64,000 nt of DNA from CAVVST01 sp963750995 (GTDB lineage Bacteria > Acidobacteriota > Vicinamibacteria > Vicinamibacterales > UBA2999): assembly GCA_963750995.1 (NCBI GenBank), contig CAVVST010000005.1:1364001-1428000 (forward strand), given 5' to 3'. Made by a program: the position numbers and the translations under genes. This document shows positions 34,358 to 45,786 of this stretch, piece after piece. A model generated the notes under the pieces. The model was not told the origin of the DNA, searched no databases, and saw only the letters and a list, made by a program, of their open reading frames with translations. Each line of letters begins with the position of its first letter. Positions within the stretch are counted from its first letter, which is position 1.

Positions 34358-34881
34358 AGTTCCTCGATCGTGAGGTTCGGGTTGGTATAGATACAGATAT
34401 CGGCGGCGATCGCCATCGCCTCCTGGGCAATCTCGCGCGCGTTCAGCGTGCTGTGGCGCGCGAGCGCGCGCGCCGCGGCCATGGCGAACGGACCTCCCGA
34501 CCCGACCGCCACGATCCCGTCGTCGGGTTCGATGAGATCCCCTGTACCCGACAGCAGGAAGGTCGCCTTCCGGTCGGCGACGATCATCATCGCCTCGAGG
34601 CGCCGCAGCAGCCGGTCGGTCCGCCAGTCGCGCGCGAGCTCGACCGCCGAGCGCTCCAGATTTCCACGGTACTGTTCAAGTTTGGACTCGAACCGCGAGA
34701 ACAGCGCAAAGGAATCGGCGGCGGATCCGGCAAACCCGGCGAGGATGGATTCGTTGTAGAGCCGCCGGATCTTGCGCGCCCTCTGCTTGAGCACGGTGTT
34801 GCCGAACGTCACTTGTCCGTCGCCGGCGAGGCAGGTTCGATCTTGGTGCCGGACGGCCAGGATTGTCGTCGAATGGATCAC
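34354..34881 (-). CDS. hslV: HslV peptidase subunit of the HslUV protease
   Basis: Threonine peptidase that forms a double hexamer with HslU, 175 aa. It starts MIHSTTILAVRHQD; the first four residues form a short propeptide, so Thr5 becomes the N-terminal nucleophile, as is common in HslV. Conserved segments: LAGDGQVTFGN, YNESILAGFAGSAADSF, LLSGTGDLIEPDDGI, GSGGPFAMAAARAL, AADICIYTNPNLTIEEL. The stop overlaps hslU. A G-quadruplex-like tract lies 28-52 bases upstream. Confidence 0.95.
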
Positions 34882-34908
34882 CCTTGCAGTATTAGCGGAC
34901 AGGTTGCA

Positions 34909-34933
34909 GGGGGCAAGGGGAAGGGGGAAGGGG
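34909..34933 (+). repeat. Four-run guanine tract (G-quadruplex motif)
   Basis: On the plus strand the runs are G5, CAA, G4, AA, G5, AA, G4, a textbook intramolecular quadruplex motif. It lies 28 bases upstream of the hslV start, with the G-rich strand being the hslV template. Confidence 0.6.
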
Positions 34934-35069
34934 ACAGTGAACAGAGGACACGGGGGCGTGCCGCGCCGATTACCGGCTGTTTCTGGCCGAAATGCGTGAT
35001 TTTTGTGTGGCAGAACAGTTGCTCAGGTGGTTGGTGATGAACTGTCAGGTCCACCTGAGGAGACCCGCA

Positions 35070-35781
35070 ATGTTCCTGAGATGCGTCATGCTCGCTGCGA
35101 CCGTGGCCATCACCGTGCCGGCCTTCGCCCAGGACGCGCAGGATGAGCCGCCGCCGGCGCCGCCAAGTGAGCAGCGCCAGGCGGTACCACGAGGCAGCCG
35201 ACCGCAAGGCGACAACCCGCGAACCGGAACTGCGGTGCCGCGACGCGAGGTTCCTGGGCCCGCGCCGGCACCAGATACGTCTGCACCGGCCGTTCGTAGT
35301 CGTGCCGCGGAGCGCGGCCGTGAAAACGAGCGTGCGCGCGGACTCGTCAACCGCGGCAACACGGTGATCGTGAATCCGCCGCCCGTTTATAACTACAACT
35401 ACCCGCGCCGGTCTACCCGTACGGCTACGGCGCGTTCGGGTTGGGCTACTTCTACTACGACCCGTATCGCTGGTATCCGGGGTACTCGGCTATGGCTACG
35501 GTTACGGCTCAGGCTACTCGCCGCGATACGGCTCCGGTTTCGGTTTTGACATCGGTGAGCTGCGGCTGGAGGTCTTTCCGCGCAACGCGCAGGTCTTCGT
35601 CGACGGGTACTACGCGGGCACTGTAGACGACTACGACGGCATGTTCCAGGCGCTGAAGCTCGAGGCCGGGCCGTATCAGATCCGCATCGCCGCTCCCGGC
35701 TTCGAGGATCTGATGTTCGACGTCCGAATCAACCCGGGTCAGAAGATCAACTATAGGGGCGATTTGCGACGCCGGCCGTGA
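35070..35781 (+). CDS. Exported Pro/Tyr-rich protein with PEGA-like domain (two frame breaks)
   Basis: Start ATG 35070 with GAGGAG upstream. A signal peptide (ends near PAFAQ) is followed by a Pro/Arg-rich linker, a Tyr/Gly-rich stretch (VYPYGYGAFGLGYFYYD), and a C-terminal PEGA-type beta-domain: LRLEVFPRNAQVFVDGYYAG, ALKLEAGPYQIRIAAPGFE, NPGQKINYRGDL. PEGA domains occur in surface proteins of this kind of organism. Frames change near 35410 and 35490, both within low-complexity repeats; two indels restore about 237 aa. Stop at 35779-35781, just before a hairpin. Function is unknown. Confidence 0.7.
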
Positions 35782-35788
35782 ACATGAC

Positions 35789-35839
35789 GGAGGCCTGAAG
35801 GCCTCCGGCTACCGCTTTGCGCTGCTACCGCTTTACGCT
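35789..35839. repeat. Perfect hairpin followed by a 16-base tandem repeat
   Basis: GGAGGCCT (35789-35796) and AGGCCTCC (35799-35806) form a perfect hairpin with a 2-base loop, just after the PEGA gene stop. Two 16-base copies follow (35808-35823 and 35824-35839) that differ only at one base (G/A). The second copy supplies the stop codon (TAA, 35833-35835) of the permease gene on the other strand. Between two converging genes it may serve as a bidirectional terminator. Confidence 0.7.
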
Positions 35840-37221
35840 GCCGGCGCGCCGCGCCGGAAAAGCAGGTACAGCGGAATCCCGGCGAGAATCACCAGCGCGC
35901 CGGCGCCGGTTGGACCCGGCGCCGTATACAGGCCGTTGATCAGGATCAACGCCGCCGCCACCACATAAATCCCCGGTACCACCGGATATCCCCACGCGCG
36001 AAACGGACGTTCAGCGTCCGGCTGCTTCGCGCGGAGTACGAACAGCGACACCACGGCGACCCCTGAGAACAGGATGATCGCAAACCCCGTGTAGGTGAGC
36101 AGCGCCTGTGCCTGGGCCGTGAGGACGAGCAGGGAACTCCACACCGCTTGCGCGATGATGGCCACGGCCGGCGTTTTGTAGCGCGGATGCACCCTCGCGG
36201 CGCTCTTGAAGAACTGGCCGTCGCGCGCCATGGCGAAGTAGACGCGCGGACCCGCGAACGTCATCGCGCTGATGCTGGCCAGCAGGCTGACGATCGAGAC
36301 AATACCCATGGTGTTGCCGGCCGCGGCGCCGAGTAGCCGGTCGGCGATGACGTCGAGCACCGAGCCGTTGACCGCACCCAGTTCATTCACCGGCAGCACG
36401 TAGAGATAGAGCGCATTGAGCAGCAGGTAGATCACGATGACCGCCCCGGTGCCGAGGGCAAGCGCGAGCGGCACATTGCGCCCCGGATTGCGCACCTCCT
36501 CGGCGACGTAGGACGCCGCGTTCCATCCCGAGTAGGTGAACATCACCGGGATCAGCGCGAGCAGCCAGTTCGTGGCCGATACCGGACCGCTCTGGGTGAT
36601 GTTGCTCACGGTGCCCTGGCCGAAGGAGAAGCCGATCGCGATGAAGAGCACGAACGCCGTCACCTTCAGCACGGCCAGCACGTCGCTGACGAGCCGTCCC
36701 GGACCGACGCCGCGCAGGTGTATCCATGCCATGCCGAAGATCGCGGCGATCGCCACGATGCTCTGTGGTGACGCGGTCAGGACGAGCGTGCCGGGAATCA
36801 CGGGAAGCGTGAGGAACGGGGTGTCGTTCGCGGCAGCCGGGATGAAGCGACCCAGGTAGAACGCGAGTACCACGGCGCTGGTCGCAATGGCGCCGGAAAA
36901 CCCGGCCACGAACGATGTCCATCCCGTCAGGAAGCCGGCGATCGGTCCGAACGCGGCGCGCAGGTAGACGTACTCCCCGCCTGCTCGAGGCCGCAGTGCG
37001 GCTAGCTCCGCATAGGCCATCGCGCCCGCGAAGGCCAGCCCACCCCCGGCGACCCACGTCGCAAGGAAGGCCAGCGCGCTTGGCACCGACGCGGCGATCT
37101 GCGGCGGCGAGAACAGGATGCCGCCGCCAATGACGTTGGAGACAATCAGTGCCGCGGCGTCGAGCGGTCCGAGGCGGCGTTCGAGCGACTGGCCGGCCGG
37201 GTTCGTGGTGGCAGTGGTCAC
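35833..37221 (-). CDS. APC-superfamily amino-acid permease
   Basis: Inner-membrane transporter of 462 aa with twelve predicted helices. The N-terminal helix motif GGGILFSPPQIAASVPSA (quoted in parts: NVIGGGILFSPP) holds the unwound glycine segment that binds substrate backbone in this superfamily. The VAEEVRNPGRNVP block and the GPRVYFAMARDGQFFKSAARVHP block (in parts: FAGPRVYFAMARDG) match the amino-acid/polyamine permease pattern. The start GTG 37221 precedes TTATTNPAGQ. The substrate cannot be named. Its upstream region is a palindromic repeat, and it stands alone. Confidence 0.88.
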   Translation of the reverse strand: MTTATTNPAGQSLERRLGPLDAAALIVSNVIGGGILFSPPQIAASVPSALAFLATWVAGGGLAFAGAMAYAELAALRPRAGGEYVYLRAAFGPIAGFLTGWTSFVAGFSGAIATSAVVLAFYLGRFIPAAANDTPFLTLPVIPGTLVLTASPQSIVAIAAIFGMAWIHLRGVGPGRLVSDVLAVLKVTAFVLFIAIGFSFGQGTVSNITQSGPVSATNWLLALIPVMFTYSGWNAASYVAEEVRNPGRNVPLALALGTGAVIVIYLLLNALYLYVLPVNELGAVNGSVLDVIADRLLGAAAGNTMGIVSIVSLLASISAMTFAGPRVYFAMARDGQFFKSAARVHPRYKTPAVAIIAQAVWSSLLVLTAQAQALLTYTGFAIILFSGVAVVSLFVLRAKQPDAERPFRAWGYPVVPGIYVVAAALILINGLYTAPGPTGAGALVILAGIPLYLLFRRGAPAA

Positions 37222-37231
37222 GCCGGAATTC

Positions 37232-37315
37232 TAACCACGAAGATCACGAAACAGACGAAGAACACGAAATTATTTTTGATTCGTGATCGTCGCGCCCTCC
37301 GTGCGTTCGCGGTTA
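37232..37315. repeat. Long imperfect palindrome of the ACCACGAAG type
   Basis: Arms TAACC (37232-37236) plus GATCACGAA (37242-37250) pair with TTCGTGATC (37280-37288) plus GGTTA (37311-37315) around a loop, with GAAGAACACGAA repeats between. It overlaps the stop codon of the following gene. A related element is at 45723-45767. I recall ACCACGAAGAACACGAA strings as common intergenic repeats in such genomes (recollection, not a search). Confidence 0.55.
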
Positions 37316-37807
37316 CTCGGTCAGGAGCTGCCGGTCGATGGGAATTTCGGCCATCTTCACCCATGTGCGGGATCCGTGTTTGCCGAAAATTTCAACACGG
37401 GCGTCGACGAAATCGCGGTTCTGGAGCATCTGGATGCGCGACTGACTGCCGGTGTAGCCGAGGGTGGAGCGCAGGACGATATTGCCCTCAGTGGCCCCGG
37501 CCGGCAGGCCATCGGTGTCGATGGCACGGATGAAATGTTCTCCCCAGGCCTGGTCTTCGCCGACCCGTTTGAAGACCGCATTCAACTGTACGCTCGCGAT
37601 GTCGCGATCGGAGATGTTCTGGAGCCCGAGGGAAATGCTCGGCACGAGCTTGTTCTGGCCCCCGGCGACGACGCCCGAGTCATACCAGCCGGTCCGGACG
37701 TCGACAATTTTCAAATCTTTCCCGACTTCGCGGGACTCGCAGGCGGCGAACAGGACAAGGGCCACGAACGGCAGAACCAGGCGTCGAGCCATACCGCGAT
37801 TGTACAT
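37313..37807 (-). CDS. Small lipoprotein of unknown function
   Basis: About 160 aa. A signal peptide ends in a lipobox (VLFAACES), followed by a single compact domain beginning DLKIVDVRTGWYDSGVVAGGQNKLVPSISLGLQNISD. The pattern (beta strands with IxLGLxNxSDR) is like the DUF2393-type periplasmic fold, though I would not insist. Two starts are possible: ATG 37807 and ATG 37792 (MARRLVLP). The second places the signal peptide immediately at the start. It follows the exported Ala-rich protein by 27 bases and may be the last gene of the sigma-factor operon. Confidence 0.6.
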   Translation of the reverse strand: MYNRGMARRLVLPFVALVLFAACESREVGKDLKIVDVRTGWYDSGVVAGGQNKLVPSISLGLQNISDRDIASVQLNAVFKRVGEDQAWGEHFIRAIDTDGLPAGATEGNIVLRSTLGYTGSQSRIQMLQNRDFVDARVEIFGKHGSRTWVKMAEIPIDRQLLTE

Positions 37808-37834
37808 ATCCGGTTAGACACCGGATGCGCGCGG

Positions 37835-38710
37835 TTAGAACTCCCCGATTTGCACCCGGGACCGCACCTGCTCCAGCGTGAGCTGCCCGGCGCGGAACGC
37901 GCTCAGATCGCTGCCCTTGATGCGAAGCACGAGCGTGACGACGGCGGGATCTGCCGAGATGAACGGCGCGGTGGGGGCGTTGTCGCGCGCCGCGACTGTC
38001 AACCATTCGTTGTCGCTGAGCACGAGCGATCCGCTGTTCTCGATCATCGCGTCGATCACCGCCGCCTTGACCTCCTCGGTATACGCATCGCTCGGATCGT
38101 TCAGCAGAACCGGATCGATCTCCGGCGCCGCCGGGATGTCTGCCTGCGGCGCACCCACCGATTGCGCCGTGACGGCCTGGGCGGCGCCCACGGTCTGCGC
38201 GCTGACCTGCCCTGCGGGCGCGGCTGACGCCAGCGCCGGCACCTGCGGCGTCGGACTCACCTGCTGCTGCACGCGCCGCAGCGTGCGCTCGAACTCGGCC
38301 TGCACGCCCGGATCAGGTATGGCGCGCACGAACGCCCGCATCGCGGCGACATCACGGGCCAGCGCGTTGCCGGTCTCGTTGATCGTGCGGATCGACCATG
38401 CCAGGCTCTGGCGCAGCGCCGGCACTTCGACGTCGAAGAACACGCCGTAGCCGTCAAGACGGAAGCCGCGTACCTGGGGTGCCCCACCCTGCAGCAGCGC
38501 GTCGTCGGGCACGACCGCGCGCAGGCGACGCCGCAGGTTGTCGACCCCTACCTGCACCGCGTGCTCCAGCACGCCTTCCATGATGAAGATCCGCTGCCGC
38601 GCCCTGATCTGATCCGCCTCGGTATTCTGCGGGGGGGCAGCCGCCGTCTGCGCCGACGCGCCGCCGGCGATGCCCATCCCCATGACGACCCCGATAACCC
38701 AACTTCTCAA
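37835..38710 (-). CDS. Exported Ala/Gln-rich protein in an ECF sigma operon
   Basis: Protein of 291 aa, start TTG 38710, chosen because GGAGGGA lies upstream and no better start exists. A signal peptide ends near GGASAQTAAAP. Two structured regions (about residues 30-155 and 205-291) are separated by an Ala/Gln/Val-rich linker. The second region contains DAYTEEVKAAVIDAMIENSG and a beta-rich tail (VVTLVLRIKGSDLSAF). Family not recognised. It directly follows the anti-sigma gene (15 bases), so it is probably made under control of that sigma factor and acts in the envelope. Confidence 0.65.
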   Translation of the reverse strand: MRSWVIGVVMGMGIAGGASAQTAAAPPQNTEADQIRARQRIFIMEGVLEHAVQVGVDNLRRRLRAVVPDDALLQGGAPQVRGFRLDGYGVFFDVEVPALRQSLAWSIRTINETGNALARDVAAMRAFVRAIPDPGVQAEFERTLRRVQQQVSPTPQVPALASAAPAGQVSAQTVGAAQAVTAQSVGAPQADIPAAPEIDPVLLNDPSDAYTEEVKAAVIDAMIENSGSLVLSDNEWLTVAARDNAPTAPFISADPAVVTLVLRIKGSDLSAFRAGQLTLEQVRSRVQIGEF

Positions 38711-38724
38711 GACAGATCCCTCCC

Positions 38725-39516
38725 CTACCGTTGTTCAGAGACGCGCATCAGATAGTTCAACATCTGGCGCTGTTCGCGGACCTCGGCGCCCGTCAGTCCC
38801 TCGATCTGGCCGAAGTTGCTCGAGATCTGCGCCAGGTCTACTCTGCGCTGCGCGTCGAAATCCCTGACGACCTGCGCCGTGCGCAGCGCGAGTTCGCGCT
38901 GCTGCCGCTGTTCGCTTTCGTCGATGAGCGCGCGAACCTGCGCCAGGATCTGTGCGTTGCTTCCCGATTGCGCCGCCGCGGTGGTGGCGACGCCGGCCGA
39001 CGGCCGCAGCCCCGCCATCTCGGCCCGGAGGCGCTGTTCGAGCGACGCCAGATCGCTTGCCGTTACTGTCGGGGCTCCAGGCGCGGTGTTCGCCGCCGCG
39101 ACCGTCTGCGTCGGTGACGCGCTCGGCGTAGTGCCCCGCAGGACTCCGAGCGACATGCCGACGCCGAAGATCAGGCATGCTGCCGCGGCCTGGGCCCACG
39201 CGGGCATCGGCTGGCGGAACCAAGGCCCGGGCTTCATGCCCCGGGGCTCGCGGCTGACGAGGGGCTCCGGTCTGGCCCGGTTCTGAGGTTTCGGAGCGGT
39301 GGCCTCGGACCGGGAGATGGCGAAGCCCAGGTCGGCCTCGGGTGGTGTCCACGACGCCAGCCTGCGGCGCGCCGACTGCAGTGCCGCTATCTCCGCCGCG
39401 CATGCGCCGCACAACTCGATATGCGCGTCGATCGCCGCGCGTTCCCCCGGCTCGCAGTCGTCATATAGATAGCCGACGAGCCCGGTGTTATCCCCACACT
39501 GAAATGTTTCACTCAT
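38725..39516 (-). CDS. Membrane anti-sigma factor with zinc-finger (zf-HC2) domain
   Basis: Protein of 263 aa. The N-terminal zf-HC2 anti-sigma domain has the HxxxCxxC pattern (His32, Cys36, Cys39) after an earlier Cys. One predicted membrane helix (about residues 105-126, WAQAAAACLIFGVGMSLGV) divides it from a periplasmic region rich in Gln, Arg and Ala with helical coiled-coil character. In zf-HC2 proteins the N-domain binds the sigma factor and release is triggered from the other side of the membrane. The start ATG 39516 overlaps the sigma-factor stop (ATGA), which is the expected arrangement. Confidence 0.85.
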   Translation of the reverse strand: MSETFQCGDNTGLVGYLYDDCEPGERAAIDAHIELCGACAAEIAALQSARRRLASWTPPEADLGFAISRSEATAPKPQNRARPEPLVSREPRGMKPGPWFRQPMPAWAQAAAACLIFGVGMSLGVLRGTTPSASPTQTVAAANTAPGAPTVTASDLASLEQRLRAEMAGLRPSAGVATTAAAQSGSNAQILAQVRALIDESEQRQQRELALRTAQVVRDFDAQRRVDLAQISSNFGQIEGLTGAEVREQRQMLNYLMRVSEQR

Positions 39517-40103
39517 GCGCGTTTCACCAATTGCGGCACGCGGCCGTTTTTCTCCAGATGCCGTCGCAGGACGCTGAGGCCCTGATAGAGCCGCGTCTTC
39601 ACCGTGCTCAACGGGCAGCCCTGCAGGTCGGCGATCTCCTGGAACGTCATGCCGTGGTATTCCTTCAGGACGATCGCCGTCCGCTGCTCCTCGGGGAGCA
39701 GCGCCATTGCCTCCTCGACAACCGCGCTCAGCTCGCGGCGGGCGACCAGATCCTCGATCGATTCGACCGGTCCCTGCTCGGACGCGAGTTCAGCCGGATC
39801 TACGCCCTCCGCCAGTTGAACCGTCGGCGCCCGGCGTTGCCGGCGGATCCAGTCGCGGCAGAGGTTGAGCGCAATCCGGTACAGCCACGACGAAAACTTC
39901 GCCTGCCCCTTGAAACCAGGCAAAGCGCGAAACGCCCGCAGGAACGTTTCCTGGCACACGTCCCGCGCGTCCTCCTCGCGACCGATTACGCGATACGCAA
40001 GCGCATAAATCGGCCGTTCCCATCGGAGGATGAGCTGGTTGAAACTGTCGAGATCGCCACCCCTCGAGCGGGCGACGAGGTCCTCGTCGGTCCAGTTCAT
40101 CAA
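39513..40103 (-). CDS. ECF RNA polymerase sigma factor (RpoE-like)
   Basis: Alternative sigma factor, 196 aa. Sigma region 2 (about residues 20-90: YRVIGREEDARDVCQETFLRAFR, given in parts as EEDARDVCQETFLRAF) and region 4 (about 130-185: LPEEQRTAIVLKEYHGMTFQEIA) are both intact. It starts at ATG 40103 or the adjacent ATG 40100. It heads an operon with its anti-sigma factor and an exported protein. The divergent 160-base gap holds overlapping palindromes. Promoter recognition cannot be predicted from sequence alone. Confidence 0.93.
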   Translation of the reverse strand: MMNWTDEDLVARSRGGDLDSFNQLILRWERPIYALAYRVIGREEDARDVCQETFLRAFRALPGFKGQAKFSSWLYRIALNLCRDWIRRQRRAPTVQLAEGVDPAELASEQGPVESIEDLVARRELSAVVEEAMALLPEEQRTAIVLKEYHGMTFQEIADLQGCPLSTVKTRLYQGLSVLRRHLEKNGRVPQLVKRA

Positions 40104-40199
40104 CGGCGTATCCGGATTCCGCCTCCGCGCCCAAGGCGACGGCGAGCTAGCCAGTCACTGGATAAGACGGCGGCGACCGGCTGGCGGCTTTCTCACGAT

Positions 40200-40219
40200 C
40201 TTACGACGTAAGTACTTAC
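40200..40219. promoter_or_regulatory. Two overlapping palindromes between divergent genes
   Basis: CTTACG-A-CGTAAG (40200-40212) and GTAAGTACTTAC (40208-40219) are both perfect palindromes and share GTAAG. They form three CTTAC half-sites in alternating orientation. The site lies roughly midway between the ECF sigma start (40103, minus) and the HTH-receiver start (40264, plus) and could bind a dimeric repressor or activator cooperatively. Confidence 0.45.
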
Positions 40220-40263
40220 CCGCTAAAAGTTTAAGGGCGAGGATTGTGGAACCGCGTTAGAAT

Positions 40264-40883
40264 GTGACACGTTTGGCTCTCAACCTCCCCACCGACGAAG
40301 TCTTCCTGACGACCGAGGAGGTCCTCGAGTACCTCCAAGTCAACTTGCGCACCGTCTACCGCCTCATCAAGGCGGGGAAAATTCCGGCTGTCCGCGTCGG
40401 ACGGCAGTGGCGGTTCCGGAAGCGCGATATCGACGCGTGGCTGGATAGCCAGCGCACCCAGTCGGGCGGCGGCGCAGCGGCCACCGCCGCGGTAGCGCCG
40501 GCAACCCGCCAGGGGCGCGCCCGTGTCCTCGTCGTCGATGACGAAGCCAGCATTCGCGATCTCCTGTCGAAGACGCTGGCCCTCGCGGAATACGACGTCG
40601 ATACCGCGGCCGACGCGAGCACGGCGCTGGGCCGGGTCCGTGCGGCCGAGTACGATCTACTGATCGCCGATCTGCGGATGCCGGGCATGGACGGCCTGAC
40701 GCTGATCCGTCAGGTGAAGCGTATTCGCGCGGAATTGCCCGTCATCATCATCACCGGCTTCTCCACGGAGTCGAGCGCCATCGAGGCCGTGAACCTGGGC
40801 GTCGCCGGCTATCTGCGGAAGCCTTTCCGCGTACCCGAAGTCCTCGCCGCCGCCGCCAAAGCACTGGGTACCCCCGCGCTTAA

Positions 40884-40887
<4 letters not shown>
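40264..40887 (+). CDS. Excisionase-type helix-turn-helix fused to a receiver domain
   Basis: Protein of 207 aa with inverted domain order. The N-terminal MerR/excisionase-like helix-turn-helix (about residues 12-62: FLTTEEVLEYLQVNLRTVYRL and VGRQWRFRKRDIDAWL) is followed by a linker and a receiver domain (about 85-205) with acidic DDEAS, phospho-acceptor Asp in IADLRMPGMDG and Lys in LRKPFRVPE. The start is GTG 40264. No kinase is next to it. It ends in TTGA, overlapping the ABC-F start, so the two genes are coupled. Receiver plus HTH_17 proteins probably bind DNA, but the target is unknown. Confidence 0.85.
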
Positions 40888-42878
<1,991 letters not shown>

Positions 42879-42915
42879 GCAGCATCTTTCCGAACCCCCA
42901 AAAATCGCGTTACAG

Positions 42916-42929
42916 TTACAGAAGTGTAA
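42916..42929. promoter_or_regulatory. Upstream palindrome, possible activator site
   Basis: TTACA (42916-42920) and TGTAA (42925-42929) form a palindrome with 4-base spacer, about 100-115 bases before the predicted sigma-54 start point near 43030. That is a typical distance for an NtrC-type activator-binding site. Confidence 0.4.
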
Positions 42930-42970
42930 TTGCGGTGTGCTGATAGCCCAACGCTTAAGGGAGTGTTTTC

Positions 42971-42986
42971 ATGCCTTTAAAGGCAT
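42971..42986. promoter_or_regulatory. Perfect 16-base palindrome next to the sigma-54 promoter
   Basis: ATGCCTTTAAAGGCAT is an exact palindrome ending 17 bases before the -24 element. It could be an operator for a repressor or activator dimer, or a hairpin terminator of the ABC-F operon (weak T tail follows). The ATG inside it begins a short overlapping ORF that I do not consider coding. Confidence 0.45.
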
Positions 42987-43003
42987 TTCCAGATGAGATG
43001 AGC

Positions 43004-43019
43004 GGGCACGTCCTTTGCC
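43004..43019 (+). promoter_or_regulatory. Sigma-54 promoter of the NtrB/NtrC-like operon
   Basis: GGGCACG (43004-43010), TCCT, TTGCC (43015-43019). This matches TGGCACG-N4-TTGCW at all positions except the first T and the last base, with GG and GC ten bases apart. The predicted start near 43030 leaves an 80-base leader before ATG 43113. It drives a sigma-54 activator, so autoregulation is likely. Confidence 0.6.
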
Positions 43020-43112
43020 AACTCGGCCATTATCGGCCGGGGCCCCCACCCTCGTGTGTCGCGCTTTGCGGGTTGCTCCGGGGGCGGGGGTTAACGCTCG
43101 GAACACCTCTCG

Positions 43113-44281
43113 ATGACCAAGTCGCGCCACCGCCCTATCCGGCCCGAGCAAGTGCGAATGCCGGCACGCACGGCCCCTGTGCAGCGGACCTCCTTTCCCG
43201 CGGCGGGCAGCGTGGATGACGTGTTTTTCCGGCACATCGTCACCGGTATGCGGAACGGTGTGCTGGCGCTGACGGCCGGCGGCACGCTGGCGCTGATTAA
43301 CGACGAGGCATATCGGATCTTCGGGATTACGCCGCACGCGACCGACCTTGGCCGGCCGATCGCCGAGGTACTTCGCCAGCATCCCGAGGTCGTGCGGCTG
43401 CTGAGCAGCGTGTTTGAACTGCACCTGCTGCCGAACCGCGCCGAGATGCGGCTGCGGCCGTCGGGCAAGGTGATCGGCTACACGCTGGCGCTGGTGCGGA
43501 ACGATTCGGGCCGCGTGATTGGCGCGTCGATGTTCTTCAAGGACCTCACGCGCGTCGAGCAACTGGAAGAGCGGGAACGGCTGCGCGACCGGCTTGCCGC
43601 GGTGGGTGAAATGGCGGCGGCGATTGCGCACGAGGTGAAGAACCCGCTCGCGGGGATCGAGGTGATGGCGGGACTGCTGCGGCGGAAGACGCCGGATGCG
43701 CCCGAAACGCAGACGGTGCTGACCGACATCATCAACGAAGCGAAGATGGCCAACGCCATCGTCCAGGAAGTACTCGAATTCGTGCGGCCGATCCGGCTGC
43801 AGGTGGAGCACACGGCGGTGGCGGGGGCGGTGCAGGCAGCGGTGCAGTTGGCCGATACAAAGGCTCGACGGGGCGGCATTCACGTGGAGGTGAACGTGCC
43901 CCAGGGTCTGCCGCTGATTAACGGCGACCAGCATCAGCTGACGCAGCTGTTTACCAACCTGCTGATCAACGCCTACGAGGCGATGAACGGCGCGGGGCGT
44001 GTCAGGTTCGGCGCCCGGACGGTGCACGTCGAAGACGGAATGGATGGGCGCGAGGCGGTCCTCGTGGAACTGGCGGACGACGGGCCCGGGATGCCGCCGG
44101 ACGTGGCGGACCGGGTGTTCAACCCGTTCTTCACGACCAAGCCGCAGGGCTCGGGCCTGGGGCTCGCCATCGTGCGCAAGATCGTGGACGCGCACGATGG
44201 AAGCATCGATCTGGAGACTGCGCCCGGACGCGGGACGGTGATTCGAGTGACGCTGCCGGTCCGCGGCAGCGAGGAAGGTGT

Positions 44282-44285
<4 letters not shown>
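43113..44285 (+). CDS. Soluble PAS-domain NtrB-like histidine kinase
   Basis: Cytoplasmic kinase of 390 aa with no predicted membrane helix. PAS domain at about residues 35-150 (GMRNGVLALTAGGTLALINDEAYRIFG, in parts: NGVLALTAGGTLALIN), phospho-acceptor helix AAAIAHEVKNPLAGIEV, then an ATPase domain with the N box (NLLINAYEAM), DDGPGMPP, and GSGLGLAIVRKIV. The start ATG 43113 follows a predicted sigma-54 promoter. Its stop overlaps the regulator start (ATGA), giving a coupled pair. As in NtrB, the signal is likely an intracellular metabolite or partner protein. Confidence 0.92.
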
Positions 44286-45715
<1,430 letters not shown>

Positions 45716-45722
45716 ATCCTGA

Positions 45723-45782
45723 ACCACGACGGCCACCGAGGTTTCACGACATGTTCGTGCCGTCGTGCGCCTCAGGCTTTTT
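45723..45782. terminator. Hairpin between converging genes, probable bidirectional terminator
   Basis: Perfect 9-bp stem CACGACGGC (45725-45733) with GCCGTCGTG (45759-45767); an inner CACGA/TCGTG stem lies in the loop. A T-rich tract (T5 at 45778-45782, then CGTTTTAT) follows on the plus strand. The text ACCACGACGGCCACCGAGG resembles the repeat at 37232-37315. Confidence 0.5.
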
Positions 45783-45786
45783 CGTT

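Noticed and set aside
42971..43219. 82-aa ORF starting in the palindrome upstream of the kinase
   Set aside because: It overlaps the kinase start, includes the sigma-54 promoter, and looks non-coding.
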